NCBI GenBank assembly: GCA_947568835.1
Contig: OX387606.1
Coordinates: forward strand, 12,648,001 to 12,712,000
DNA length: 64,000 nt
Source of the DNA: Protonemura montana
Taxonomy: Eukaryota; Arthropoda; Insecta; Plecoptera; Nemouridae
Reading direction: 5' to 3'
In this document: piece after piece, positions 13,196-24,611 of the stretch
Layout of the letters: every line of letters starts with the position of its first letter
How positions within the stretch are numbered: the first letter of the stretch is position 1
Notes under the pieces: generated by a model
The model's database searches: none
Seen by the model: the letters and a program-made list of their open reading frames with translations, nothing else
What the model was told of the DNA's origin: nothing
Made by a program: the position numbers and the translations under genes

Positions 13196-16100
13196 GATAA
13201 ATTATAGGGGATGGAGTGTGGACAGGGTATACAGTATTTGTATTTATATTTTTAACAAGGATCAAAAGTCACGTCCTATAACTTTGTGAATGTTGGCCAG
13301 GAAAATTGTATGGGGATAAAACAGCTCACAAATAACTAATAATCAGTGAAAATTGTATCTAAACGTGTTTTTTTGGATCCTGCGAATAGTAACAACTCTT
13401 CTTGATGAAGGCAAATTGTATAACACGTCCGACACACGCAAAATCAATGCATTGATTTGAATATTCGCTAAATGTGAGGCAATCATAAAATCCTTAATGA
13501 AAATAAAGCACAATTGATTGTCACGGCGTCCCGAAATCCCCAGACTAAACTGTACGAATACATAAACGTATTTGCGGCATGTAAATGTACGTACAGCATG
13601 CATATGTATGGCAATTGTTGCTGCAATTGCTGGGCACATAAACTAATAAAATACAAAGTAATGAATTTTGATTCGAAACAACGTAAAAATGTGTGTTATT
13701 TTTTGGGATAAAATAGCAAAAATATAAAAAAACCGACTACGAATTGGTGGTACGTAAACACTTAGTTAAGCAATAACTAAAATTAATCGCATTTCGTACA
13801 AAATCCAGAGGCAAGCCGCTTAGTATAATTATCGACGAATATAGGCGAATATTGGCTGGCAGTTTTGTTTTTGCGGTCCTCATGGTTGGACGCGAGTGAT
13901 GGATGTTGCTGCCTCGCCAGAACACTCAGTGCATCTCAGTGTAATGATATTGCAAATCATCCCTGTACTGATTACTCTCGACTACCCCACCCTCAACCAG
14001 GGAGAAACAATTGCTAAATTCCAATAACTTGGCGTCGTACATGAAGGGAGGATTGATGATGGTACAAATCGAAAATGTCTGCATATTTTCAGGAAAAATC
14101 GCACCGAAATTTGTGTACGTCTTTTACTGTAGTCCGTACCAGGCATATCAATTAGTAAAACACATTTTGTTATATTATTGAAATAAATCTATTAAAACTA
14201 AAATTAGCGTATTTTTATCAGGAAGCGTTCGAGCACCATTGAAACTACCACACACCGATAGTTGATATTTACAATTCTAGTACCTTGGTTGTTACGTGAG
14301 TCATATAGAATGCTATTCAATACATAGGGGATAGCGCAAAACAATTGGGAGGCTGTATGCAGAATTGCTCTATGTAATTTACGAATGTTGTAGAGCAGCA
14401 GCCAAATCCGCCAGCTGCCAGATAAACGGCTACTGAATTAATGGAACCAAAGCGTCTGGCAAAATCTAAAACCCTCTCCACATTGAATTTTGCCATGGCT
14501 ACGATTTGGGTCATATGCATAGCACACACACTCATCATGGATACGACTTTGATGTTGTGGACCATAGTAGTTGCAACTAAAATACCAGAGTGTAATAACA
14601 ATACTGGTCAGACCGTGCATCTATTTGAGTTGTCTAGCTCTTCTACGAGTGCATGCGAGTGTGAAACGCGATTTGTACGTCCTCGTGAATCGTTCATTTA
14701 GTTCAATTAAAATTCACGCTGTTATGGGTAAATTGATAGTTATTCCCATTATTAACGAGGAATTACAAAAGTATAGTGTCCTTCTTATTTGTGCATCGCG
14801 CAAGCTGGCAAAATGGCAATTTAAAACTGAAAAGTGCTGGTATTGCCATATGCACGAGGACGAGTGAGGCATGCCCAGCACTAGATGGGATTTGGCACCC
14901 CCTCATAACTAAAAGCGAGGGTGAGTATTCTAACAAAGCGGGCGCCTGTGAAGCATGAAAATAATTTCGGCTAGGACCGAGAGGCGTAGCATTGCAGAAT
15001 TAGCAGTTTTCTTTTTTTCTATCAGAGCTGTAGCTACATTGTCCAAATAAAAATTAATGGGCAAACAAGTGCGAAAATCTTTATTAAATGTTTGAGAATC
15101 CGAAGGATAACATGGAAGAAAGAAAGATGTGGCTAAATATAGTACGAATCTTTCGCCCGTCCTATTAATAAGTCCTCTGAACTAGGGGACTATTTTTGGT
15201 GCTCAGTCTAAGCTACGCCCTTCTGAAACTGTGGGCTCTGCCAGGAAAATAATGAAAATGTGCACCTAATGGAGTAACGTAGAAAAGTGATCAGTCATAA
15301 TGCAGCCAACGCTCCGTAGCCAACAAGTGCAGGTGGCTTGTACTGCAGCTGCCACGAGGGGTCGCAGATCTCCCTTCAGTCATCTCGAATGCCACCAAAC
15401 TATAAGATCCTCAAACGCATGGAATAATATTTTATATTTCTCAAGAGGATGGAATAAAAATAAAAATGCTTCGATTGTAGCCTCGAGGAACGATATAAAT
15501 AGATCGAATACGTTTTTAAAACAAGATATAATATTGGCGATTTCATATTTGGTTGATTCCCTAACGTGGTTATTTACTGTAGTTAATGTTTTAGTTCCTG
15601 ATCAATTCGAAATTCAATTACTACATTATTTAAAATACTCTGTCCTCAAACAGAAGTTGTCAAATTACTTCAATGCAGCGTCATTAATTGTCTCGACACT
15701 TTCCATCACCCAGAAAATGATGAATTAAAAGTTTGACACACAAGCGTAAAGAATCGATTGCCGACAAAGGCAACGCACTCCAAACGTAACCACAGGCATT
15801 TGAAATTTTATTTCCATCCTAGACAACTCAGACAGCAACAAGAACTTACCTTCAATGTCGGCGTGCTCAAGCAAATGTCACGAATATCTTCAAAAGATAA
15901 AATACTAATCAACCAGCAGTATAAGTATAGAATTAAACTAATAATTGAATTCAAATCAGAACACACACAATCACACACACTATTGATATGTAAATAACAG
16001 TGAAAATAATAACTGTTTGTAGTAAACACGAAATGCGTGAGAGTTTAGTGAGAAGAGCGACAGCACGAACGTCCTGTCATGGCGCTAGCACAACACTGCA

Positions 16101-16469
16101 GAGTCGGACGGGATAGAACGCAGGCTTGCCGATCTGAGAGCATGAAGCGCTCTGCAACGGCGCTCTCGGAAGGTCGACTGCGCGGTACCAACACCACAGA
16201 AAACACACCAAATTCAAAAAACATCGCTCACGACTCTGCTGCCGCCCGCGCTAACTGGATGGTGGCACGGGGAAATCAACGCTGTTTAATGAATTAGAGT
16301 GAAAAGGAAAACTAAATGTTATAAATACTGTTATGAATACACACTTATTTTGCCTTTAAGTTTCGGCTTCCAAAAAACACGTTCTAAGCAATTCACATCC
16401 GTAATTATAATCAAAATATCATTACAATGCTGCAATGAAAGGTTAAGAAACAGTTCAGAAAATTATTGA

Positions 16470-16570
16470 TTATAAAATATTAAGTATAAAGTATAGATTA
16501 TAGATTAAGTATAGATTATAAATAATAAATTACAAAATAAATAATAATAATAAATTAAAATAAATTAAAG
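16470..16570. repeat. AT-rich tandem low-complexity block
   Basis: Overlapping imperfect repeats of a TATAGATTAAG-like unit grade into AATAAT repeats. There is no coding potential. Confidence 0.7.
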
Positions 16571-18183
16571 CTTTAGTTACAGAAATATGCTTGAATTCAA
16601 AATTAAACATCCTGTCATCCTGTCCTTTCGACTGACTTTCGACTGATTTTGGTGATTTGAATCCTCCACTCCCGCTTGCAATTAGATTGGCTTGTTCTGG
16701 AGACCCAGTTTGGAAAATCCTAGTCTACCTCTTCAAATTTAATTGCACAACTTATTTATATTCTCTGCAATTGTGAATTTAGAGTTTCAACCAAGCAAAT
16801 ACTATTTATAAAAAATTGACAATTTTCGGCTTGGTTGATGAAAGAAAACAGAACCAATAAGAATAACGCACACATTTCTGTCTGTCATTTCTGGGTGGTC
16901 ACAGGCACCTAGTAAATTGGACAGTTTAAAAAATGAATTCATACAAATCTTATCTCTCAGTATCACATTCGCTTATTGTAATGCAAGGGTCCAACGACAA
17001 AAAAAAAATTATAAGTTATTTTCCTGTTTTGAGCATGTTCCCATGGTATTTTCAGGTCGATGAAGGTGCCGTACTCTCCGACGAACAATTCTACACACAC
17101 TTTCCAACACGGGGTTATAATTTCTTTGTGCATCTTTGTGCATCCACACAAAAAAATGAAGGGAAAAAACCTCTGTACAAGCTCATCAGTTGCTCTCATT
17201 TGTGCAAACAAAATTGGATGGCAAAAATAGTCTAAAGTCTACTAAATATTTATCAAATTGATCTTGATTTAATCAGTGATCACTCAAAAACTTGAGTGTG
17301 ACCTGGGAAATGTTTCAATTTCCCTACGCTTACTCCAGCGATCGTCTTTATAGACCACATTAGTAGATACCTACTTCGGTGCCTACCTACATAAGTACTT
17401 AGTATCACCTTAGAGAGTATTGCCTATAGGTACTTGGGTATCTACATATTTGAAAAAATATTAACTTTAAAACAGCAAATAATAATAGTGCTGCTGTCTT
17501 CTTATCTCCGAACTCAATATTCGATTCAGATTTACTTTAGTCAAAAAACGAATGCAAGACAATTCGCAATCCGCAAATCTCCCAGAATATTGCATTTCTG
17601 CAAGGAAGATGAGAGCATATGTGCCTGTGGAATGAAGAAGATATCTGCAAACAGTCCCCAGAGTTAAAGCAGGAAAGCGCTGTTGTAATACATGACAATT
17701 TACAATTGTTGGATTCAAATCCTATTTTGAACGCGAGGGAAATGCATCAAGAACTCAATTGCATTTTATTTGCTCCGACCTATTTTATACTCTCTTCAAA
17801 TATAATTTGTAAAACTAGAAGTTGCCCGATGCTGGGTCATTGAGAATTGCCATTTTTATTCTTTAAATCCAGTTATCTTCTTTTTTTTATTTGGCGCCTT
17901 AGTTGCTGTGGGTCACTGCATTGTGGAAACAGCGTGAATTCCAATGTCAAGATCTTTGGGCAAGATAATGCATTCGATAACAACGACGGTAGCTGTCAAT
18001 AGATTGTCTTCCAAGATTTCTAATAATCTTTCTTAGAATGCAAAACATATTAAATACGTGTTAAAAATCCACAAAATCTTACGAAAAACATATTAAACAG
18101 CCGACAAAAGACTTTACATTAACAAATAGTAACTTTCTACGATGATTTAGTTGTTTGATATCGTTTGGAAACTGTCAAAATCA

Positions 18184-18262
18184 GTATTCTTAGGAACACT
18201 ACTCTCAAAAATTGATGCCCAAAAGGGGAATCGAACCCCGATCTCCACCTGACGTGTGTGTT
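18184..18262 (-). mobile_element. tRNA-derived SINE fragment (inverted partner)
   Basis: Read on the minus strand this contains a tRNA-like box B (GGGGTTCGATTCCCC), then the family's linker TCAATTTTTGAGAG and the start of its tail. The tRNA head is cut off before box A. It faces the next SINE copy on the plus strand. Confidence 0.7.
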
Positions 18263-18380
18263 TACAATAAAATCATCTCGATAGTTAGTATGTGTCCAAG
18301 TAGCTAAATTGGTTAGAGCAACACCCGCGTCATGTGGAGATCGGGGTTCGATTACCCGTTTGGGCATCAAGTTTTGAGAG
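18202..18380. repeat. Inverted repeat made by two SINEs
   Basis: Arms of about 53 nt at 18202-18254 and 18328-18380 are near-perfect reverse complements. I count three mismatches in the central 41 positions. About 73 nt of spacer separates them. Transcribed in either direction it would fold into a long hairpin. Confidence 0.8.
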
Positions 18381-18440
18381 GTTAATAAATACCCCGCGCA
18401 TTACAAGCGTTTGCAATTTAAATCAGATTTCACATATAAA
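18290..18440 (+). mobile_element. tRNA-derived SINE
   Basis: This is the most complete copy. The head at about 18292-18368 has a box A-like segment (GGTTAGAGC in the D-arm), a box B (GGGGTTCGATTACCC), and ends that can pair as a seven-bp acceptor stem including wobbles. After it come a TCAAGTTTTGAGAG linker and a tail containing GCATTACAAGCGTTTGCAA. The same tail occurs in the copies at 22.1 kb and 43.4 kb. I call it a SINE rather than a tRNA gene because the D-stem is broken, a shared non-tRNA tail follows, and diverged copies exist. Confidence 0.75.
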
Positions 18441-19560
18441 ATCTTTCCTTGGCCAGTTTTAGATCATATTAATTATTGAAACCCCATCAAATCTCCGTAC
18501 AATGTCACGTTTGGTCATAATCACAAATAGCGCACAAAATAAAACCATTTCCAGCAGATTTCTCTGCAATCTTTGTACAGGGGGTAAATTTGCAAGTGAA
18601 TCCTGCTTTACACACATAGCCACTACCTCCGTTACATAAAAATGATGTCATCAGATTTACGGCTTTTATTTAAGGTCAAAAAAAAGGGGAAAATAACTCG
18701 TACCATTTGAAATTCCATGATTCTCCGAGTACGCGGTACCAGTAGCGATGAGTCTTCACTTGCAGATGTAAAAAGAAACGCGCTAATTGTAATTATGTAC
18801 TACAGTTCTATGTTGACAAAGCAGTGTACTATCTCTGTTTTCATTATGTCTGCAGTGACGCTCAGTGCCTGATAAAGGTAATATATCAATGTGGGGAAAA
18901 TGAAGTGATTACGTTTGTTGCCTACACCTCAGCCAGTACAGTGGTGTACTTCGTGTGGGGAAGTCGCATAGATACACGGGCACGGGTTAAACCTTGTAAG
19001 AGAATTTGCAATCCAGATAGGTTTCGAGAAAAGCACATGTGTCCAATGAATTCCACTGTAATCTTTGATATTGACAGTGCGAGATAAAGGTATGCTATGA
19101 GTTGGCACCATTACTGGTATCATCGGAAATGTGAGCTGATTTTCGAATGAGAAGATTTGTTTGTGAGGTATCCAGCGAAATGGGTGAGTAAAATTTACGT
19201 TTTAGGAAAATTTTAGACACAGTTTGCGATCAGTCGTAAGAGGTCCATGCTCATATGCCAGTGCAAGAAGATACCGAATTTTCGAAATAAAAAACGAGAA
19301 TAATCCATATGTAGAATAAGCACGTGACTTGTGAAAATTGAGCTAAAGACTGTTTCATATTTTGTAAAGTTGGTTGATGTGTCACAATTAGTGAGTACAA
19401 GGGGAATAAATGCTTCTTGATGAAGCTCTAAAATACAGATAATTCTAAAAATTCCACTGACGAGTATTTTACCTCCTCTTTACTTGGAACGCAGATTTTC
19501 TTTTTTTTCCTTTTTGTCAGATTTACGACCAGATACAAAGTTTGCACAACAGCAAACAGA

Positions 19561-19610
19561 CTATAAATGCTACGTGCAAATAAAAAAATAAAACCAAAGT
19601 AATTTTCACT
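19561..19610 (+). promoter_or_regulatory. Candidate TATA promoter of the GT92 gene
   Basis: A CTATAAATG element at about 19561 lies about 120 bp upstream of the start codon of the intronless glycosyltransferase. A TTCACTG initiator-like sequence lies near 19605. Position and motif fit a TATA core promoter, but the spacing to the initiator is long, so the start site is uncertain. Confidence 0.35.
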
Positions 19611-19684
19611 GCGCTAATAGCTACCAACCAACCTTGATAATAAGACAACACCTCTGCTAGCAATCTACACGAAATCGATAAGAA

Positions 19685-21361
19685 ATGTCAATAGCTCCGG
19701 ATCTTCTTACAGGGCTGTACGCGTGTCTGCTGAAGATGCGCAAAGCGAAACAGTTTCTTCTCTGCATTTCCTTCATCGCCATTTTCATGTTCACAATATA
19801 CACGGGCATTCTGTCGAGAGACAAATCTCAACACGTCAACATCATCAGGATCACAGAAAGACACATTCAAACCACCGAGAGACCGGCGCCGACACCTTCA
19901 CCACCACACCTGTCGACAACCCCCCTTGAAAAACCGTCTGAGAAAAAGACGATTCCGCTAGAGCCTGTGGTCGACAAGGAACTGACACTTGCTGAACTAG
20001 ATTCGAAGCTTCAAAATGAAATACCAAACCTTGCAATCGACTACATGCGGAAAAACAAACTGAAGAGAATGTATTACCAGAACAAAACGTGTGCCAAACT
20101 ACCTCCTCTGTTAAATATCGAGATAAGTAACATTTATTGGCAAAGCTTTGTCGCTCCAGATCGAATTTTTCAACTTTTAAACGCATATTACGACAACCGA
20201 ACTTTAAATCCGTTTGCACCTTCGGTTAGGATCATTGGAATGACCACGAAATTGGACCCCACCGGTAATTTCTGTCACCTATGGTTCGAAGGTACCACAG
20301 AGCCATTTATCACACAAGTAAAAGAGTACCGATACATTTGGCATAAGCTTTGGGGTACCGGCAAGGACGGTAGCTATCAACCTTACCTAATAACGTGTCA
20401 AATGCCAACTAGTCAAAGAAAAGTCCCAATCGCCGTGTCACTTGTCTCCAATCGCTGTGATAACGCTACTAATTTACTGAAAGTAGTGCACAACAAACCT
20501 GTGGAGAAACGCGATTTTGCCGTATGTGTCAAGGGCTTGGACTTTGCGCATACTGACATATCAGTCAGGTTAATTGAATGGGTGGAATTGTTGACACTGC
20601 TGGGCGCGAATGTCATTTATATCTACAAACTTCAAGCACATCCAAACCTAGTCAAGTTGCTCGACTACTACGAGAGCTTAGGGATTGTTCATGTCGTCCC
20701 GTTGACTCTCCCGGGGTTTCAACCGAATCACCCGATCCTCCAGCACATGTACCTAAAGGAAAACGTGATGAAGAAAAGACACAATGAGATAATCACGTAC
20801 AACGACTGCTTCTACAAGAGCATCAACGCCTACAAATATGTCGTTGTGCTTGACATAGACGAAGTAATTATGCCAAAAGGAGAAATACAAAACTGGAAAG
20901 AGCTCATTACTGTTGTAGAAGACGAAATAAGTAAAACTGGTAAAGATTATTCCGCTTATTACACGAGGAATGTCTACTTTCTGGAGAATCATATGCATAA
21001 TCATGACTGGTTTGACGAAATTCCCAAACATATGCATATGTTGCAGCATGTGTATAGAGCGAAGAACTTTACGCGACCAAAGGACTATGTGAAGACGTTT
21101 TTCAACACGGAGAAAAGTCTACTTTTGCACAACCATTTGCCCATTGCCTGTTTTGTTAAAAGTTGCTCCTACCCAATCTCAACCGATCATGCACAATTGC
21201 AGCATTACAGAAGTGGTTGCGAACGCAGTGTGAAAAAGGCGATATGTGAGGATTTTAAGAACAATTCAATTACAGATATTTCGATATGGAAATTTAAAGA
21301 CGAACTTATTTCGAGGACAAATACCACATTGAAACTGATGGGTTATTACGAAGAGACGTGA
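19685..21361 (+). CDS. Glycosyltransferase family 92 protein, type II membrane
   Basis: A single uninterrupted 558-codon reading frame. Residues 1-23 are a short basic cytoplasmic tail, 24-41 a hydrophobic signal anchor, followed by a Thr/Pro-rich stem (about 55-85) and a lumenal catalytic region. The GT92 (formerly DUF23) domain is recognised from about residue 275: FAVCVKGLD, a segment ending in LLTLLGANVIYIYKLQAHP, and a metal-binding DxD at 390-392 in VVVLDIDEVIMP. Several N-x-S/T sequons and paired cysteines fit a secretory-pathway enzyme. Known family members are galactosyltransferases acting on N- or O-glycans in nematodes and on glycans in other animals; the substrate here cannot be read. 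Met18 (MRKAKQF) is an alternative start giving a tail more typical of the family. No intron interrupts the frame, which is unlike the five genes at 42-62 kb. Confidence 0.85.
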   Translation: MSIAPDLLTGLYACLLKMRKAKQFLLCISFIAIFMFTIYTGILSRDKSQHVNIIRITERHIQTTERPAPTPSPPHLSTTPLEKPSEKKTIPLEPVVDKELTLAELDSKLQNEIPNLAIDYMRKNKLKRMYYQNKTCAKLPPLLNIEISNIYWQSFVAPDRIFQLLNAYYDNRTLNPFAPSVRIIGMTTKLDPTGNFCHLWFEGTTEPFITQVKEYRYIWHKLWGTGKDGSYQPYLITCQMPTSQRKVPIAVSLVSNRCDNATNLLKVVHNKPVEKRDFAVCVKGLDFAHTDISVRLIEWVELLTLLGANVIYIYKLQAHPNLVKLLDYYESLGIVHVVPLTLPGFQPNHPILQHMYLKENVMKKRHNEIITYNDCFYKSINAYKYVVVLDIDEVIMPKGEIQNWKELITVVEDEISKTGKDYSAYYTRNVYFLENHMHNHDWFDEIPKHMHMLQHVYRAKNFTRPKDYVKTFFNTEKSLLLHNHLPIACFVKSCSYPISTDHAQLQHYRSGCERSVKKAICEDFKNNSITDISIWKFKDELISRTNTTLKLMGYYEET

Positions 21362-21574
21362 AGGTAAAGATTAACTGTCTTAACTCGGATTTTCTTTTAC
21401 AAATTGCACCACTGCAATAATATTTTATTACGTCTTTTATCAAATCCGTAAGTGGTTTAAAATCCATCGACGATTGTATTCACAAAAAGTACTAATCAAG
21501 CGTCAATAATGTGGTAAAAAAATTGATTTATTGTTAGGATAGATAACAACTGATAGTACAGTTCAAGATGTGTA

Positions 21575-21580
21575 AATAAA
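21575..21580 (+). terminator. Polyadenylation signal AATAAA after GT92
   Basis: An AATAAA hexamer about 215 bp past the stop codon of the glycosyltransferase. It is the first canonical signal I see downstream. Confidence 0.5.
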
Positions 21581-22080
21581 CCACCTCGCGGTAAGCGGGG
21601 CCGTAAACCTTGATTTCACCACTGGCTAGTAAGGGAATGTCACCGATAAACAAATTAAAAATATTTTATGATTAAACGCATTAAATGCGTAAGGGTGTAC
21701 ATCGCACCTTGATAAGCAAATTTTCAGACTAACCATTCTGCCCAACCGAATGGACCTACCGGCCCTAATCGAGTATATCGTAGATATTTGGGACACACAG
21801 AAAAGTTTTTTTTCCAATTTGACTTACCAGTGATGCGCATAGCTCATAGCTTGGTTCAAAATACAAATTTTCGTTGAATGTCGGTAAGTCGAGATAAAAA
21901 TCGATAAGGGGCTCAGTTCCCTTTTTCCACGATATTACTAGAATATTTTTGGTTTTAATTAAACGGTATACAGTTATGGTTTGTCTGCAAAAATTAACCT
22001 GTTTGTCACAACTGTAAAATACAACAAATTATTTGATTTAAAATCCATCAGTGGCCTAAAGATTGAAGCTCGACGATTCT

Positions 22081-22198
22081 GTGAAATCTGATTTAAATTG
22101 CAAACGCTTGCAATGCGTAGGGTATTTTATTATTAGGAACACTACTTACCCTCTTAAAAATTGACGTCCAAGCGAGGACTCGGACCACGGTCTCCATA
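22081..22198 (-). mobile_element. tRNA-derived SINE, 5' truncated and diverged
   Basis: It has the same tail as the copy at 18290-18440 (TTGCAAACGCTTGCAA core, then TATTTTATTATTAGGAACACTA on the plus strand), the TTAAAAATTGA linker and a decayed box B (CCGAGTCCTCG on the minus strand). Box A is missing. It appears to be an older copy. Confidence 0.65.
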
Positions 22199-23919
22199 GT
22201 AAAAGAAATTCCGAGCCAATCGTACGTTTTAAAGTTAATTTGTGATCGTAAAATGTTAGACATACATGGTAAAAATGCATAGGATGGTAGATATACCAAT
22301 ATAGGTAGGTAAAGGTAATGAGAAAATGTTTTTTCAATTTTTCTGCATTACTGTCCCATTCTATAGTTATCTTACAGTTAAAGTAGTTCTTTGCAGCAAT
22401 ATACAAACAAAATGTAAAAACACACGCGCAAGCCCCGTCAAGTGAAATCCAGAACAGTAAATGATCGATACTAGCAATAAATTTCTTGTGCTCCGAGTAA
22501 AGTTATCAGGCTACGTGAATATGTCAGTTTAGGTGCCTTTTCTCTGTTAAGTGAGGTAACCAACTCGGCAGGACACATTGAAGGTGGCGTGCCGAAGGAA
22601 TATTGTATTTCCTTTTTTTGAGACTAGCCAATACGTGAGGAGAGCAGTGGAATTCCCGGAGTGGCCAACTCGACGCAAGAACGCCATGTTTGCCACACAA
22701 CCCGAGTCAATTTTACATATGAGATTTGCAGGGGGAGAAAAGGTAGTTTCATTTATTGGGCTGATTTTTCAACGATATTTTGGTAACCATTTACACAGAT
22801 ATTACTACAGTAGCGACTCACCTCTCTTCATTATTACCCTCTTGCCAGAAAGCGAACTCATCTATAAAAATAAAATAAAATAATATGAAAAATGTATCTT
22901 TAACTATACCACAGTAAATATATCTATATGGCGATGATCAAACATGGCGTTCACCTTAGCTCCAAGTTGACTATTCTATCGGGTGCCAAAGCTCTCTTAC
23001 TTTATCACGCACGACGTCGCCGCCGTCGCGCGGAAAACGATAGAAGTGTCGTCGCGGGGGGGCCATCGCGTGAGCTTTTACTCGATTATTAACTTTACGA
23101 ACAACTCATTTAATATAACATTCCCACACTGGACTGGTATCCTCGATCAACAGGATGCTGCTCCCTCTGAAATATAATCGCCAAAGTTTCGAAAAAACGG
23201 ACTCTGTTTTTTCACGGTGGAATATTTCTTCCTTGTGGAAACTTGTTTGCCTAAGATCGATGGTCTCTGTGTTCCATCGTACTGAAGTAGTTTATTAATT
23301 ATTTTAAGTTGTTATTCTCATCGAGTCGACAGATCTGAACTATTTTGTCGGTGTTCGACGTAGGTATTATTAGTACATTAACACCACATGTGAATTGTCT
23401 TGTCGTTATTTTTTTATTGATGGAATTTTTGTAGTGTTAAATTATCATTGTATTAATTTTCAAGGTATATGAAGGCCTCTATTACGAAATTAATATTGAT
23501 TGATCTGGAGTTTTTAGCGAAAAGTAACGAGATATTCTAAAACGTAACTAAAAGGTTTAAAGATGCCAGGTACCCTGTCTTGGTGCAAAGTAGCGGGCGA
23601 CTGCTGGTTAATCTTAAAGGTCATCGTGAATATATTTTCTAATTAAAAAGCGTGTCAATTGTCATCATCCTACAGTTTATTTTGTAAATCCATTGGAGAT
23701 TTGAAGTCAAATTTACTGTACTTTATTGATATTCACTGTATAATTTGTATAATTATGTCCCGCCCAAAGAGTCCTTACAGCGTAAACCAAAAATAAATCG
23801 ACACTTACTAAAAAAACTACGTATCTTTCATTTCAACATCTCCTAACATCACCTTGTCCCAGGAAGATAACCTGCAAATTTCACAATAAAGTTATTAGAC
23901 GATTTTGACGCCATCGTGT

Positions 23920-24186
23920 TTAAGTCTTCGCTAGACTTTTGATCGAACACGCCTTGTGGACCAGCACCTTGTTTCTTGCACCTTCGATGCCTGGGAGCAC
24001 CAAACGAAACAGGGAATGGGGTGTACCATCATCATCAGCCCACATACCAATTTCGGACAGTTGGCCAGTAATCACTAGTCCAACACATAAATCAGCGCCA
24101 TTAAACGTGCCGTGGCGAGATGCTGTGCAAGAACCGGTCATGACGGTGACTAAAAATCTCATCGATATATAAATAGTAAATCCCAA
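23920..24186 (-). CDS. Possible exon or relic coding fragment, unknown
   Basis: An 88-codon open stretch on the minus strand with balanced composition and codon use more like the confirmed exons than the flanking AT-rich DNA. It includes GADLCVGLVITGQL and FRLVLPGIEGARNKVLVHKA. A TTTTTAG acceptor-like site lies just upstream of the codon-like part, so it could be a terminal exon. The opposite strand is also open for 77 codons. I do not recognise a family, and neither an upstream exon nor a polyadenylation signal could be attached. It may be a real exon, a decayed transposon gene, or chance. Confidence 0.25.
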   Translation of the reverse strand: MGFTIYISMRFLVTVMTGSCTASRHGTFNGADLCVGLVITGQLSEIGMWADDDGTPHSLFRLVLPGIEGARNKVLVHKACSIKSLAKT

Positions 24187-24590
24187 AAACTCGGGCGCAT
24201 CGAATTATAACAATGGGCATTCGATTTGGCGGAGGTTTTCAGAGCTTTTGGCGAACGATATTATGTGTTTTGCGAAATTCTTCTGCACTTGTCCACGCAT
24301 TTGTATATATATAGTCAATATTTACCACTCAAACATTTCATTTATCAGAGTTAATTGAAAAGACTTCGATTTCGAATGTTTCTCGCACTGAGGGTAACCC
24401 CATTGCGTGTGGGTTTTACTTTTTGCTAATATCACTGGTTTACCTGTCGGGAAGCGATGGTGGCAGGTAAGTGAGTTGTCAACACAGCTTAGATACGAGT
24501 TAAAATGCTGACGCTTGAGAAAATTAACACGAATCAAACAAAGGCCCTTCTAATTGCCGCTTGACAATTTTAAAACGCAATGCACCTGTG

Positions 24591-24611
24591 TTTTTTTTTT
24601 TTTTTTTTTTT
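24591..24611. repeat. Poly-T homopolymer, 21 nt
   Basis: Twenty-one consecutive T residues, possibly the A-tail of an inserted element on the minus strand, but no element body was recognised next to it. Confidence 0.8.

Larger units (their letters stand above)
1..19560. other. Gene-poor region, no assignable gene
   Basis: I found no gene I can support in this stretch. Open frames here are short, lack recognisable domains, and are often open on both strands or created by simple repeats. GC-richer patches lie at about 840-1200, 10070-10330 and 10810-11000; they may be promoters or unrecognised exons, but no splice-compatible coding chain could be built. The stretch holds microsatellites, homopolymers, a 10-bp minisatellite and an inverted SINE pair, all listed separately. 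It could be intergenic DNA or the inside of a very long intron; the sequence does not decide. Confidence 0.6.

Noticed and set aside
15300-15728. 142-codon plus-strand open frame
   Set aside because: The second half is AT-driven Asn/Ile/Leu-rich sequence without domain or conserved motif.
18296-18370. Possible true tRNA gene
   Set aside because: The D-stem is disrupted, a shared non-tRNA tail follows, and diverged copies of the same unit exist, so a SINE explains it better.
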